Notes under the pieces: model-generated
What the model saw: only the letters and a program-made list of their open reading frames with translations
Told to the model about the DNA's origin: nothing
The model's database searches: none
Program-made: the position numbers and the translations under genes
Shown: positions 7,110 through 16,642 of the stretch, one piece after another
Layout: the number at the start of each line of letters is the position of its first letter
How positions within the stretch are numbered: the first letter of the stretch is position 1
Assembly (NCBI GenBank): GCA_024693135.1
Contig: JAILLN010000004.1
Span: forward strand, 1 to 64,000
Length of the DNA stretch: 64,000 nt
Direction of reading: 5' to 3'
Origin: Lachnospiraceae bacterium
GTDB taxonomy: Bacteria; Bacillota; Clostridia; Lachnospirales; Lachnospiraceae

Positions 7110-8967
7110 CTGCCCTCATCCTGAAGGCCCTGTCCCAAAGGTAGGGATACAGGGCGCTGAATGCCTGCTCGCCCTGGACAAAGCTGGCCTCCGGATCGCG
7201 GATGACCTGCCTTACCTTTTCTGCCACGGACTTCGCATCAAGAAGGTCCGTATTGCAGAAGTCTGCCGACGAGACGGTGTCCTCAAAGTATTCTTTTAGC
7301 GGCCCCTTCATCCATTCCACGATCGGGGTGTTGAAGCCCAGCTTGCTCCGCCTCTTCTCGATCTTCTCCGGGATGATCCCCTTCATGGCTTCCCGGATGA
7401 CGGCCTTGGGATAGCCCCCATGGAGCTTCGACTTCCATCCGATAGAGAATGCAAACTCCACGATGCGGTGGTCTAAGAAGGGCATGCGGATCTCCACGCT
7501 GTTTGCCATGCTGTAATGATCATAATTGCGAAGCAGCGTGGGAAGGATGTTTTCATGGGAGGAAGCATAAAGCACCCGGTTTAAGTGGTCCAGAGCCATG
7601 AAGCGCGGATCGCCGTAGGCTTTCGGCCGGACCGTATCTCCCCGAAGGGCACGGGTGATCTTTTTTCTCTTATACTCAAACATGAGGGCATTGGCGCTCT
7701 TTTCCCGGCGGGCATTGTTGCTGCCGTCATGAGGAAAGCTGCCGTTATAGGCAAGAGCCACCATCTCCCGCTCCTCTGCCGTCCGGGCATCATCGAAGGC
7801 GTGGAGGAAGTCAAAGGGATATCCCCCGAAAAGCTCATCCGCCGCATGCCCGTCTAAGGTCACAATGGTCCCGCCCTCCCTCAGGGCGCCATACAGGAGC
7901 ATCATGGGGACAGGGCTTGTGATATAGACCTCCTCAAACAGATAAAACATCTCGTCCAGCTTTCCGATGCAGGAGGTGGGATCGATCTCCACGAAGGTGG
8001 AAGCTACCTTAAGGCTGTCCGTGACGCATTTTGCATACTCGGTCTCATCCATGGTGGTGCCGGGGAAGGATGCCACATAGGCATGCTGCCAGTCCCGGCT
8101 GACTCTGTCTCCTCCCATGGATTGTGCGATCCGTGCCATGGAGCAGATGGTGGAGGAGGAGTCGAGACCTCCGGAAAGCGCCGTACCCAGGGGCACATCC
8201 GAGCGCATCCGGATGCGGCAGGCATCCAGGAAAAGCTCCCGGAGCATCTGCGCCTGCTCCTCAAAGGTCTGCGGCACCTTGACCAGGTGGTCCAGGGTAT
8301 CCCAGTATCTCCTGACCTTCATCCCGTTTTTCCCGGCTCTGGCACAGGAGCCTGCAGGAAGCCTACGGATCCCCTCAAAGGCGCATTCCTCCGTGGTTTC
8401 ATAATGCACATAACGCTCCGGACGGCAGACCACGGAGCGGTTGGGACGGACCTCATCCATGAGGGGCAGCAGGGCCTTCATCTCCGAAGCGAAGGCAAAG
8501 GAATATCCCTCTCCTCCGGAGAATTCCGTATAGAATAAGGGCTTCACCCCGAACCGGTCCCTTGCCAGAAACATGGTCTGCTCCATCCTGTCGTAGACGG
8601 CAAAGGACCACATGCCGTTAAGCCTCAGCAGGCATTCCTCCCCCCATTCCACGTAGGATTCGAGAAGAACCTCGGTATCGCCGTCCGTCCGGAATACATG
8701 CCCCAGCCCTTCCAGCTCTTTCCGGATCTCCAGGAAATTGTAGATCTCCCCGTTGAAGACGATCTGATACCTGCCGGAGGCATCCGTCATGGGCTGGGAG
8801 GCCGTCTCGCTCAGATCCAGGATGGCAAGCCTCCTGTGCCCCAGGGACACGTCCCCCTCCTGCCAGATGCCCTCGCCGTCCGGACCCCGGTGGCGGATGG
8901 TATCCAGGCATTTCTTCACCCGGCTCCTTTCCACCCTTTTACGATAGATTCCAAGTATTCCACACAT
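7102..8967 (-). CDS. asnB: Asparagine synthase (glutamine-hydrolysing), glycan-cluster type
   Basis: A 621-residue class II amidotransferase. The start is fixed by MCGILGIY, because Cys2 must become the N-terminal nucleophile of the glutaminase domain (about 1-200). The C-terminal synthetase domain has the ATP PP-loop SGGLDSSS. The known reaction is Asp + Gln + ATP to Asn. AsnB homologs inside surface-polysaccharide loci are thought to amidate sugar carboxylates or amino-acid substituents, so that role is an inference here. It overlaps the upstream glycosyltransferase by 29 bp and the downstream ABC gene by 8 bp, placing it firmly in the glycan operon. Confidence 0.93.
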   Translation of the reverse strand: MCGILGIYRKRVERSRVKKCLDTIRHRGPDGEGIWQEGDVSLGHRRLAILDLSETASQPMTDASGRYQIVFNGEIYNFLEIRKELEGLGHVFRTDGDTEVLLESYVEWGEECLLRLNGMWSFAVYDRMEQTMFLARDRFGVKPLFYTEFSGGEGYSFAFASEMKALLPLMDEVRPNRSVVCRPERYVHYETTEECAFEGIRRLPAGSCARAGKNGMKVRRYWDTLDHLVKVPQTFEEQAQMLRELFLDACRIRMRSDVPLGTALSGGLDSSSTICSMARIAQSMGGDRVSRDWQHAYVASFPGTTMDETEYAKCVTDSLKVASTFVEIDPTSCIGKLDEMFYLFEEVYITSPVPMMLLYGALREGGTIVTLDGHAADELFGGYPFDFLHAFDDARTAEEREMVALAYNGSFPHDGSNNARREKSANALMFEYKRKKITRALRGDTVRPKAYGDPRFMALDHLNRVLYASSHENILPTLLRNYDHYSMANSVEIRMPFLDHRIVEFAFSIGWKSKLHGGYPKAVIREAMKGIIPEKIEKRRSKLGFNTPIVEWMKGPLKEYFEDTVSSADFCNTDLLDAKSVAEKVRQVIRDPEASFVQGEQAFSALYPYLWDRAFRMRADG

Positions 8968-10042
8968 AATCCCAGATCTTCCTTCGATTCAGTCCCCTGT
9001 AATAATACGCCGTATGGCCTCCTTTCCCGGAGGGCGCCTGCCCTGCCGCAGAAAGGTCATAAAGCCGGATCTCCTCCCCCGGCACGCCCTGCAGGATATT
9101 GGCTTCCTGGGGCCTCATGCTGAGCCCGAAGGATGCCTTGACCTGATAGGGCAGGGCCTCCATGGAATACACGCATCCTTCTGCCGGAAGCTTCCCCTGC
9201 CTCCGCTTCAATCCGTACAGGTCGGAAACGGATCCTAAGGCTTCATTCTCAAAAAAAGCATCATATACCGAGGCAGATTCCGAAAGGCCGGAAAAGACCG
9301 GCTCACGCCGCATGGGTCCTGCCAGAGGCACCTGCAGCTCTGTGCCCTTTTTCCTTGCATGCTCTCCCTCATCCGAGAAATTCGTGGTATAGGATTCCCT
9401 GGGATACAGGAAGTATTTCCCGGTTTCGGTAAGATAGCGGATATGGTACTTCAGCCAGGAGGAGCTGCTCCAGGAAGCCACCTCATCCGGCATTTTCTCT
9501 GTATGCAGATCCCTGCCGTCCCATCCCGCAAGCCAGTCCTTAAAGCCCTGCCACTGCCCCGCCGTGACGGCCTGTCCCCAGCTCGATGCAAACTGCAGGT
9601 AATAATTGTCATATCCGTCGTCAATGGCCCGGAAGGGAAGACGGGTAAATACATGGAAAAGATGACAGTAAAGGGACACTCCCCCCACCCGCTCATCCCG
9701 GGAGGAAAATTCCAGCGCCCTTGCGGCATAGCGGTAAAAATCCTCCGCCACATACAGGTCATCCTCCAGGATGATGGCCGAGCCGTATGTAAGGGAAAGA
9801 TCCCCGCAGGACAGGAGATGCGCCTTGAGGCCCATGCGGCTTTCCTTTGCGGATATGATCTTGGCGCCGTGCTCCCAGGCAAATCTCTCCGCCGCCTCAA
9901 GGCAGGCACGGCTGCCACTGTTGTCTATGCTGATGATGAGGGGGATGTCCTCCTCCTCATAATGTGCCCTTGAAATGGAGCCCAAAAGCCTCTCCAGGGC
10001 ATCCGGGCGGTTATAGGCCGCGACGACGATGGCGGGCTTCAT
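8939..10042 (-). CDS. Glycosyltransferase, GT2/GT13-like
   Basis: A 367-residue predicted glycosyltransferase. It opens with [20 protein letters not shown] and ISIDNSGS, and [14 protein letters not shown] gives the EDD metal site seen in GnT-I-like (GT13) and related enzymes. The aromatic-rich stretch [14 protein letters not shown] also recalls GT-A enzymes acting on surface glycans. The ATG overlaps the upstream acetyltransferase stop as ATGA, and GGGGAGGAG provides the ribosome site. The last 29 bp overlap asnB. The donor sugar is unknown. Confidence 0.8.
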   Translation of the reverse strand: MKPAIVVAAYNRPDALERLLGSISRAHYEEEDIPLIISIDNSGSRACLEAAERFAWEHGAKIISAKESRMGLKAHLLSCGDLSLTYGSAIILEDDLYVAEDFYRYAARALEFSSRDERVGGVSLYCHLFHVFTRLPFRAIDDGYDNYYLQFASSWGQAVTAGQWQGFKDWLAGWDGRDLHTEKMPDEVASWSSSSWLKYHIRYLTETGKYFLYPRESYTTNFSDEGEHARKKGTELQVPLAGPMRREPVFSGLSESASVYDAFFENEALGSVSDLYGLKRRQGKLPAEGCVYSMEALPYQVKASFGLSMRPQEANILQGVPGEEIRLYDLSAAGQAPSGKGGHTAYYYRGLNRRKIWDYVWNTWNLS

Positions 10043-10719
10043 GGCAGCTCCTCCCCGGTAAGCTTTGACACATCCTCAAACAGCCCGATGTTTGCCCGGA
10101 TCCAGTCCTCCCCACGGTTCCACCAGGAAAGCTCCTTAAGCTTCCTGATCTGGTCCTCCGTAAAACGGTAGCGGATGACCTTCGCCGGAACGCCCACGCT
10201 CACGCTGTACGGGGGAAGATCCCTCGTGACCAGGGCTCCCGCCCCGACCACGGCACCGTCGCCGATCTCCACGCCGCCCATGATCCTCACGCCGTTTCCG
10301 ATCCAGACGTCGTGGCCGATCCGGGTCCTGCCCGGGGTATCCTCAAACTTCTTTTCCTTTACATAGCTGAAGCCGAAGGTCTTTTCCGGGCGGGTAAAGG
10401 CCGGATGCATGGCCACATGCCGGCCGATGGGATGCCGTCCGATCACCGTCTTTACTTCTGCCCCGATGGAGGTATACCTGCCTATGACCGCATCCGTCAG
10501 GTCCCCGTTATTATTGACATAGGAGCCAAAGCCTACCCTGCAGTTCTTCAGCACCGTATTTCTTCCCACATAATTCCTGCCCTCAAGAGCCGTCCCCGGC
10601 ACATAAGAGCCCGGAAGGAGGATGCTTCTGGTGCGAAGCTCCACTAAGATGCGGCCAAACGGCCAGAGAAAGGACCTGTAGCCGATCCCGGCGATCTCCA
10701 AAAGCTTACGCTTAATCAT
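10039..10719 (-). CDS. Left-handed beta-helix (hexapeptide repeat) O-acetyltransferase
   Basis: A 226-residue member of the CatB/WbbJ-like hexapeptide transferases, which acetylate sugar hydroxyls with acetyl-CoA and act as trimers. Imperfect hexapeptide repeats run from about residue 40 to 185, including [20 protein letters not shown] and [16 protein letters not shown]; the typical catalytic His is in HPIGRHV or IGHDVW. I chose the ATG at 10719 because AAAGGAGG lies 5 nt upstream; it overlaps the end of the preceding gene by 8 bp. It probably O-acetylates the exported glycan. Confidence 0.88.
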   Translation of the reverse strand: MIKRKLLEIAGIGYRSFLWPFGRILVELRTRSILLPGSYVPGTALEGRNYVGRNTVLKNCRVGFGSYVNNNGDLTDAVIGRYTSIGAEVKTVIGRHPIGRHVAMHPAFTRPEKTFGFSYVKEKKFEDTPGRTRIGHDVWIGNGVRIMGGVEIGDGAVVGAGALVTRDLPPYSVSVGVPAKVIRYRFTEDQIRKLKELSWWNRGEDWIRANIGLFEDVSKLTGEELP

Positions 10720-11572
10720 CTCTCCCTCCTTTCCCCAGCCGGAAGCAGCCGTCCGCATCCCGCGTGACGTCTATCCTCGGCTGTTTCCTTTTGATCCGCT
10801 GGACCTTCCTTATGGCATATTTCAGCCCCTTCGGGAAATGATCCATGCCGAACTGCTTCAGCCCCACAAACTGCAGCTCCCGCATAAGCTCCTTCTCCGG
10901 GGGCTCTACGATCCCGTTTTCCCTGCGGATCCGGAGGCTCTCCAGATAGGTATCCTTAAGCCTCACCGAAGACACCCCGTCCTTGGAAACCACCGCCGTG
11001 AGCACCCCGCTGTCCGCAAAGCCTGCACCGGAGGCCTCTGCCTTCAGGAGAAAATCATAGTCCGCCGCGATCCTAAACCTCAGGTCGAAGGGATACCTCT
11101 CCAGAAGCCGGCGCGAGGCAAATACAGACTGGTGGCTGAAGGGCATCCTCTCCCGGATCCGTTCCGGGCATTTATGGAAATAATAATACTCCCCGTATTC
11201 TACCTCCAGGGCATCGCCGTAGATGAGCCCGGCCCCGGCATAATCCCTTCCGGAGAAGATATGGGAAAGCACCCTGCCGTCGAAAAAAAGGTCGCCGGAA
11301 TTCATGAAATTGACCCAGTCCCCCGAGGCCTCGGAAACCGCGGTATTCATGGCATCATAAAGCCCCCGGTCCCTGCCGGTAAGGAGCCGGAGCCTTACTC
11401 CCTTTTCCTCAAACTGGCGCATATAGCGCTTTATGATCTCCAGGGTACCGTCCGTGGAGCCCCCGTCCTTGATGATATACTCATAGTCCGGATAATCCTG
11501 CCGGAACACCGACTCCACGGTATCCGCTATGGTTTCCTTTTCGTTATAACATACGGTTACGATGGTGACCAT
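10712..11572 (-). CDS. Family 2 glycosyltransferase (WcaE/PgaC-like subgroup)
   Basis: A 286-residue GT2 enzyme starting [20 protein letters not shown], with [15 protein letters not shown] and [10 protein letters not shown] in place of the usual DXD region. The [11 protein letters not shown] block is typical of the GT2 subgroup in capsule and colanic-acid loci. GGAGG sits 7 nt before the ATG. It overlaps the upstream GT4 gene by 16 bp and the acetyltransferase by 8 bp, indicating tight coupling. Substrate is not deducible. Confidence 0.88.
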   Translation of the reverse strand: MVTIVTVCYNEKETIADTVESVFRQDYPDYEYIIKDGGSTDGTLEIIKRYMRQFEEKGVRLRLLTGRDRGLYDAMNTAVSEASGDWVNFMNSGDLFFDGRVLSHIFSGRDYAGAGLIYGDALEVEYGEYYYFHKCPERIRERMPFSHQSVFASRRLLERYPFDLRFRIAADYDFLLKAEASGAGFADSGVLTAVVSKDGVSSVRLKDTYLESLRIRRENGIVEPPEKELMRELQFVGLKQFGMDHFPKGLKYAIRKVQRIKRKQPRIDVTRDADGCFRLGKGGRDD

Positions 11573-12633
11573 GTAAGAGCCTCCAGCCTTTCCTCGAGCT
11601 TCGGCACGAGCTTCTCCCAGCGGAAGCTTTCGTGCACTGCGGCCGCGATCCGAACCGCCTCGGCATCCCAGTCCCGGCCGGAGTCCATCAGGCTTTTAAG
11701 CGCCCCGGCCAGGGCATTGGTATCGTCCACGCCCACGATCCGGCCGGCCTTTGTTAGGCCAATGATATCCTTCGCGGCGGGCACTCCCTCCGTGGATACC
11801 AGATAATCTCCTGCCGCCTGTGCTTCCAGCATGGCGATGCCGAAGCTTTCATGGCGGGAGGGAAAGGCAAAGACCTTTGCCTGCCGGTATAGCCCGTTCA
11901 GCTTGTCCTTGTCCCGGATCCTGCCGGTGAAGATGATCCTTGGATCTTCGGGATAAGGATTCCGGAAGCCTTCCGCCACCGGCCCTACCAGCTTCAGGAT
12001 CCAGTCCGTCCTGTCCCCTGCCGCCTTGACGAAGGCCTTGATCAGCACATCCGTAGCCTTCGGCTCCGTGCCCAGCTCTCCCACCGTGAGGATCACGTTT
12101 TCTTTATGAAATCCGCCCTGCGGCTCATCTCCCCCTCCAAAATACCCATTGGGGAGATAGAGGATGCGGCTCCCGTATTTCTTCCGGAGCACCCGGTAGA
12201 TCCGCTTTGTCTCCACCGAGGCTACATCTGCCAGCTCCATGGTCCTGCGCTTGATGAAGCCCACAGAACCCGGCTTCAGGAGCCTTTCAAGCCCTGCCTC
12301 GTCCATGTCCAGCTTCAGGTAGCTCCTGCCCCCCTTTTTCCTCATGACCCGGTAGATGAGGAGGTTCACGAAGGACTGGAGGTTCAGATGGTATACATTC
12401 AGGATGTCGATCCTGCGCGCATTCCGGATGAGGTACCAGGCACCCTTTCCCCGGATGAAGCGGATGGAAAGCCCCTTCACCTCCCGCTTCAGGTAGGGAT
12501 ACTCCTTTTCATTCTTTTTCGTTACCATGGTGCACGCATAGCCGTAGTCCCGGCAGAGGAAATAGGGGATCAGCCCTACATCCTTTAAAAGGTGCACATT
12601 TTCAAGACGTGTAAAAAGCGTGACAAAAACCAT
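11557..12633 (-). CDS. Family 4 glycosyltransferase
   Basis: A 358-residue GT-B retaining glycosyltransferase. The C-terminal half holds the GT4 signature: NVILTVGELG, DKLNGLYRQAKVFAFPSRHE and ESFGIAMLEAQAAGDYLVST, where the E-x7-E pattern binds the nucleotide diphosphate. The N-terminal half is less conserved (acceptor binding). The ATG at 12633 has GGAG 8 nt upstream. This start codon overlaps the -35 element of the divergent gene at 12668, so the two transcription units interfere or share control. It heads the block of glycan genes running to 3573. Confidence 0.9.
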   Translation of the reverse strand: MVFVTLFTRLENVHLLKDVGLIPYFLCRDYGYACTMVTKKNEKEYPYLKREVKGLSIRFIRGKGAWYLIRNARRIDILNVYHLNLQSFVNLLIYRVMRKKGGRSYLKLDMDEAGLERLLKPGSVGFIKRRTMELADVASVETKRIYRVLRKKYGSRILYLPNGYFGGGDEPQGGFHKENVILTVGELGTEPKATDVLIKAFVKAAGDRTDWILKLVGPVAEGFRNPYPEDPRIIFTGRIRDKDKLNGLYRQAKVFAFPSRHESFGIAMLEAQAAGDYLVSTEGVPAAKDIIGLTKAGRIVGVDDTNALAGALKSLMDSGRDWDAEAVRIAAAVHESFRWEKLVPKLEERLEALTWSPS

Positions 12634-12661
12634 TGAACGGCTCCAGCTTTCTCTTTATAAT
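12633..12661 (+). promoter_or_regulatory. Sigma-A promoter giving a leaderless mRNA
   Basis: TTGAAC (12633-12638), a 17-bp spacer and a perfect TATAAT (12656-12661). The expected start point, 7 nt after the -10, is 12668, the A of the ATG of the glycosyltransferase gene. No ribosome site lies between. The -35 overlaps the start codon of the divergent GT4 gene. Confidence 0.75.
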
Positions 12662-12667
12662 AGGCAT

Positions 12668-13537
12668 ATGAGCACTGCATTGGTCATCTTAAACTATAAT
12701 GATGCGGAACGCACCATCTCCCTGGCTGAGGCCGCGTATTCCTACGCCTGCCTGGACCGGATCGTGCTGGTGGACAATCATTCCACCGACGGTTCTGCCG
12801 GGCTTCTTGAGGATTTCGCCGCCTCCCGCTCCGATAAGGCCTGCCTTCTTGCCCTGAGCAAAAACGGCGGCTATGCGAAAGGAAATAACCGGGGGATCCG
12901 CTATGCCATCCGGCAGTACGGCGCGGATCATATCTTCCTTGCCAATCCGGATGTTTTCTTTGAAGAAGAAACCGCAGCAGGCATGCTCCAGGCCATGGAG
13001 GACAACCCCTCCTACGGCGTCCTTGCCCCGTTAGTCAATAAAGGGCGGAATATATGGGATCTGCCCGGCTTTGCAGGGATCCTGGAGGAGCTTTTCCTGA
13101 TCTCCTTTAACCTGCATAAAAAGATCATCCGTGAAAGGCTCTTACGGTCCCGGAATCTGATCGAAACCGTCGGTGTGGCAGAGGGCTCCTTCTTCCTCAT
13201 CAGCCGCGAGGCCTATGAGTCGGCGGGAGGGCTGGATGAGCGCACCTTCCTTTATGGGGAAGAGATCATCCTGGCCCGGAGGCTTCGGGATAAGGGCTAT
13301 CTCATCGGGGTGCTTCCCTCCAAGCGTTATGACCATCTGCATTCTGCCAGCATCAAAAAGCAATACCAGTCTTCCAAGGCACGGGCTTTCCACCATATCC
13401 GCAGCAGCTTCCGGATCTATAACCGGCACTATCTGGGCACCAGCCCCCTTGAGGACCTGGTCTTTGAGGCGGCCTGCTTCCTTGCATGGCTCGAGCGGGC
13501 GGCTTATGACTTCATCATGAATTCCCGGCCAAAATGA
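12668..13537 (+). CDS. Family 2 glycosyltransferase (rhamnosyltransferase-like), inverted in cluster
   Basis: A 289-residue GT2 protein: ALVILNYNDAERTISLAE, IVLVDNHSTDGSAGLL, IFLANPDVFFEEETA (the N-P-D metal site typical of RfbF/WbbL-like rhamnosyltransferases) and GAFFLISRE-like SFFLISREAYESAGGLDE. The start at 12668 gives the family N-terminus; a GTG at 12620 would add 16 residues that do not look like the family and would lie upstream of the promoter. There is no Shine-Dalgarno before the ATG. It is the only plus-strand gene inside the 3.6-16.6 kb cluster and converges on the GT4 gene ending at 13592. Rhamnose is a guess from the subgroup. Confidence 0.88.
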   Translation: MSTALVILNYNDAERTISLAEAAYSYACLDRIVLVDNHSTDGSAGLLEDFAASRSDKACLLALSKNGGYAKGNNRGIRYAIRQYGADHIFLANPDVFFEEETAAGMLQAMEDNPSYGVLAPLVNKGRNIWDLPGFAGILEELFLISFNLHKKIIRERLLRSRNLIETVGVAEGSFFLISREAYESAGGLDERTFLYGEEIILARRLRDKGYLIGVLPSKRYDHLHSASIKKQYQSSKARAFHHIRSSFRIYNRHYLGTSPLEDLVFEAACFLAWLERAAYDFIMNSRPK

Positions 13538-13591
13538 CCCGGCGGGCGGCATCTCGTCAAAGGCAGCTTTTCCTGATCAAAATAAGGGCGG

Positions 13592-14725
13592 CTATCTGGT
13601 ATAGGGCAGACCGGTGAGTCCGGAAATGGCCTCCGCCATGGCCTCCCAGCTGAATCTCTTTGCATCCTCCCGGATATTTCCTGCAAAATCCACGGTATCC
13701 CGAAGCTCGTAAAACCGGCGTATGGCGGCAGACAGCGCCTCCGGATCTCCGGGCTCGCAGAGCACCCCCGTCTCCCCATCCTTTACCACCTCCGGCAGTC
13801 CTCCCGCCCGGGTGGCGATCACCGGCTTTTCAAAGCCGAAGGCGATCTGGGCGATGCCGCTCTGGGTAGCCTCCAGATAAGGAAGGACCACCGCATCGCA
13901 CCGCTCGAAATAGGCTCCCACCTCGCTATCCGGCACGTATCCGTCATGGATATGGATGCGTCCCGTAAGATCCTTCTCCCGGATCAGCGCCTCATATTCC
14001 TCCCTCTTGCCCCCGAAATCCCCCACGATGCCAAGCCTCACAGCCTCCGGCAGCTGGGTCAGCGCCTCGATCAGGACCCTGAGCCCCTTATATGGCCGGA
14101 CAAAGCCGAAAAAGAGCAGGCCCGGGGCATCGCCCTCTGTCTCCTGCCCCGCCAGGCTGTCCGGATCCTTCCTGGCTTCCTTCCGGAATGCGCTATAGGT
14201 AGGATGCACGGTGACGGCATACTTCGCATCTCCAATGATGCTTAAGAGATCGCCAGCGTCCTTTTGGGAATGAAGGATGAAGTAGTCCCCCTTCTTCAGG
14301 GTATGCTTCGTGAGCAGGCGGTCGAAGGGGAACCGTTCATGGGGAAATACATTGTGGCAGGTAAAGAGCACCCTGGATTTCAGCCTGCCTGTAAGGATGC
14401 TGTAGCAGGGAGCGAAATAGGGATGCCACCACTGTATGATCACAAGAGACGGGGAAAGGGAATTGATCCGGTCCGCCGCACGGAGGATGCTTGGCGGGGA
14501 TGCCGTATTGATCAGGTATTCCGTATCCTCTGCTTTGAAGGTATCATTCTCATAATCCCTCTGCTCCTTGCGGAACAGAAGCTTCGGGTACTGCATGCTG
14601 TATGAGATCATGGTGACCCGGTAATGCCTGCGCAGCTCCCCGCAGAGCAGGCCCGTATAATGGGCTATCCCGCTTTTATAGGGATAAACGGGACCCACCA
14701 GAACGATGTCAGTCCTGCTTTCCAT
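13592..14725 (-). CDS. Family 4 glycosyltransferase
   Basis: A 377-residue GT-B enzyme. The N-terminus DIVLVGPVYPYKSGIAHYT is the loop binding acceptor and nucleotide. The C-terminal GT4 domain shows LLFFGFVRPYKGLRVLIEAL, HIHDGYVPDSEVGAYFERCD and FEKPVIATRAGGLPEVV. I chose the ATG at 14725, which lies just inside the 3' end of the upstream GT2 gene (17-bp overlap); a longer start at 14773 adds an unrelated leader. It converges on the inverted gene ending at 13537 with only 54 bp between and no clear terminator there. Confidence 0.88.
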   Translation of the reverse strand: MESRTDIVLVGPVYPYKSGIAHYTGLLCGELRRHYRVTMISYSMQYPKLLFRKEQRDYENDTFKAEDTEYLINTASPPSILRAADRINSLSPSLVIIQWWHPYFAPCYSILTGRLKSRVLFTCHNVFPHERFPFDRLLTKHTLKKGDYFILHSQKDAGDLLSIIGDAKYAVTVHPTYSAFRKEARKDPDSLAGQETEGDAPGLLFFGFVRPYKGLRVLIEALTQLPEAVRLGIVGDFGGKREEYEALIREKDLTGRIHIHDGYVPDSEVGAYFERCDAVVLPYLEATQSGIAQIAFGFEKPVIATRAGGLPEVVKDGETGVLCEPGDPEALSAAIRRFYELRDTVDFAGNIREDAKRFSWEAMAEAISGLTGLPYTR

Positions 14726-15674
14726 CCTGCTCACTTTCCCCGATCTCCATCCTCCGGATCCTAAACTGTACATCCTCCAGAAGCTTGCGGTTCGCGGCGA
14801 TGATATCCGCCTGCATTCCCATGATAAATGTCATAAAGCCCACCATGACCAGCATGGACGCCACCACCAGGGACTGGATATGCCCCATGCCGGCTCCCCT
14901 GGCATAATAGATGAGGAACCGGATGATGAAGAGGATCCCCACCAGAAACGGGACGGAGCCGCAGATCAGGAAGAATACCAGCGGCTTGTACATCATGTAA
15001 GCACGGATGATGGTGAGGACGGACTTTTTAATATATCCCCCCATGCTGTGGAAAAGCCTGGACTTGCGCAGCTCCGGGTTGGTCCGGACCGGCACCGAGG
15101 TAATGGCCATGCGGTTCCGTCCGGCCTGCACGATGGTCTCCAGGGTATAGGTATAGGAATTGATCACATTGATATGCAGGGCGGCATCCCTTGAATATGC
15201 CCGAAAGCCGCTGGGGGCATCGGGTATATCCGTGGCGGAAGCCTTGCGTACCACGAAGCTTCCCAGATGCTGCAGCTTCTTCTTCAGGGGGGAGAAATCC
15301 TCGATGGAATCGATGGGACGCTCGCCGATGACGATCTCGGCTTCCCCGTCTAAGATCGGCCGCACCAGCTTTTCGATGTCATCTCCGCAATACTGGTTGT
15401 CGGCATCGGTATTGACGATGATGTCCGCCCCGTTGCGTATGCAGGCGTCGATGCCGGCCATGAAGCCCTTTGCCAGGCCTTTGTTCTGGGGAAAGCTCAC
15501 GATATAGTTGACTCCCCAGTCCTTGGCCACCTGTACGGTCTGGTCCTTGCTGCCGTCATTGATGATCAGGTATTCGATCTGATCTATGCCCTCGATGGAC
15601 TTCGGCAGGGCATCCAGGGCGATGGTCAGCGTTTCCGCCTCATTATAGCAGGGTATCTGAATGATCAGCTTCAT
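14709..15674 (-). CDS. Polyprenyl-phosphate-type family 2 glycosyltransferase, membrane anchored
   Basis: A 321-residue GT2 enzyme of the DPM1/GtrB-like group that loads a sugar onto a polyprenyl carrier or transfers from it. It starts KLIIQIPCYNEAETLTIAL, with LIINDGSKDQT and DIIVNTDADNQYCGDD (the DADNQ metal site) and the PSGFRAYSR motif. Two C-terminal hydrophobic segments (about 229-250 and 263-290) anchor it in the membrane. GGAG lies upstream of the ATG, which overlaps the preceding gene by 4 bp. It forms a pair with the next gene upstream. Confidence 0.9.
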   Translation of the reverse strand: MKLIIQIPCYNEAETLTIALDALPKSIEGIDQIEYLIINDGSKDQTVQVAKDWGVNYIVSFPQNKGLAKGFMAGIDACIRNGADIIVNTDADNQYCGDDIEKLVRPILDGEAEIVIGERPIDSIEDFSPLKKKLQHLGSFVVRKASATDIPDAPSGFRAYSRDAALHINVINSYTYTLETIVQAGRNRMAITSVPVRTNPELRKSRLFHSMGGYIKKSVLTIIRAYMMYKPLVFFLICGSVPFLVGILFIIRFLIYYARGAGMGHIQSLVVASMLVMVGFMTFIMGMQADIIAANRKLLEDVQFRIRRMEIGESEQDGKQD

Positions 15675-16639
15675 GGCCTGGTATCTTCTCCTTTATCAGT
15701 CTCTGATGTCGATGCGGCGATATAGATCGGCCTGTGCTTGGATTCCAGGTATGCCTTTGCCAGGTACTGGCCGATGATCCCCATGCAGAAAAGCTGGATC
15801 CCGGATGCAAGCAGGATGATGCAGACCATGGAGGGCCAGCCGCTGGTGGGATCTCCAAACAAGAGCTTGCGGATGATGATAAAGAGGATCATGACGAAGG
15901 CGATGAAGGACATGAAGATGCCGAACCAGGTAGCCATGGAAAGCGGCACCGTAGAAAAGGCGATGATCCCCTCCACCGCATATTTGAAGAGCTTCCAGAA
16001 GGACCACTTTGTCTCGCCGGCGATCCTCTCCACATTCTCAAATTCGAACCATTTCGTGCGGAAGCCGATCCATCCGTAGATGCCCTTTGTGAACCGGTTG
16101 TATTCCCGCATGGACAGGATGCCGTCCACCATGGTACGGGACATGATCCGGTAATCCCTGGCTCCGTCTACGATCTCTGCATTGGACATCCGGTTGATCA
16201 TGCGGTAAAACATCCGGGCAAAAAAAGACCGGATGGGAGGCTCTCCCTTTCGCGTGACCCTCCTGGTGGCGGCGGAATCATAGCCGTCCTCCCGGATGGC
16301 GCTAAGCATATCCGGCAGAAGGGAGGGGGGATCCTGCAGATCCACGTCCATGGTCACCACATAGTCCCCGCGGGAATGCTCCATGCCCGCAAAAAGCGCC
16401 GCCTCCTTCCCGAAATTTCTGGAAAAGGAAACATAGCGCACCCGGCTGTCCTTCTCCCTCAGGGAGCGGACCAGGGAAAGGGTCCCGTCAGAGGAGCCGT
16501 CGTCTACAAAAAGAAACTCCATCTCCACATCCGGAAAGCGCTCCCGGATCACCTCCGAAGCCGCTATGATTTCTTTGTAAAAAAACGGGATCGCATCCTG
16601 CTCGTTATAGCAGGGGACCACTACGCTCAAAAGGCTCAT
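15671..16639 (-). CDS. GtrB/YkoT-like family 2 glycosyltransferase with two membrane segments
   Basis: A 322-residue polyprenyl-phosphate glycosyltransferase-like protein: VVVPCYNEQDAIPFFYKEI, FLFVDDGSSDGTLSLV, YVVTMDVDLQDPPSLLP (DxDxQDP metal motif) and GARDYRIMSR. Two transmembrane helices follow at about 228-255 and 265-290, the usual GtrB arrangement. Such enzymes make undecaprenyl-phosphate-linked glucose or a similar sugar for surface modification. AGGAG precedes the ATG. It begins 3 bp after the stop of the U32 gene, which makes the housekeeping operon and the glycan cluster appear continuous. Confidence 0.92.
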   Translation of the reverse strand: MSLLSVVVPCYNEQDAIPFFYKEIIAASEVIRERFPDVEMEFLFVDDGSSDGTLSLVRSLREKDSRVRYVSFSRNFGKEAALFAGMEHSRGDYVVTMDVDLQDPPSLLPDMLSAIREDGYDSAATRRVTRKGEPPIRSFFARMFYRMINRMSNAEIVDGARDYRIMSRTMVDGILSMREYNRFTKGIYGWIGFRTKWFEFENVERIAGETKWSFWKLFKYAVEGIIAFSTVPLSMATWFGIFMSFIAFVMILFIIIRKLLFGDPTSGWPSMVCIILLASGIQLFCMGIIGQYLAKAYLESKHRPIYIAASTSETDKGEDTRP

Positions 16640-16642
16640 CCG

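Noticed and set aside
12620-12667. GTG start adding 16 residues to the inverted glycosyltransferase
   Set aside because: It lies upstream of the predicted transcription start and the added residues do not fit the family N-terminus.
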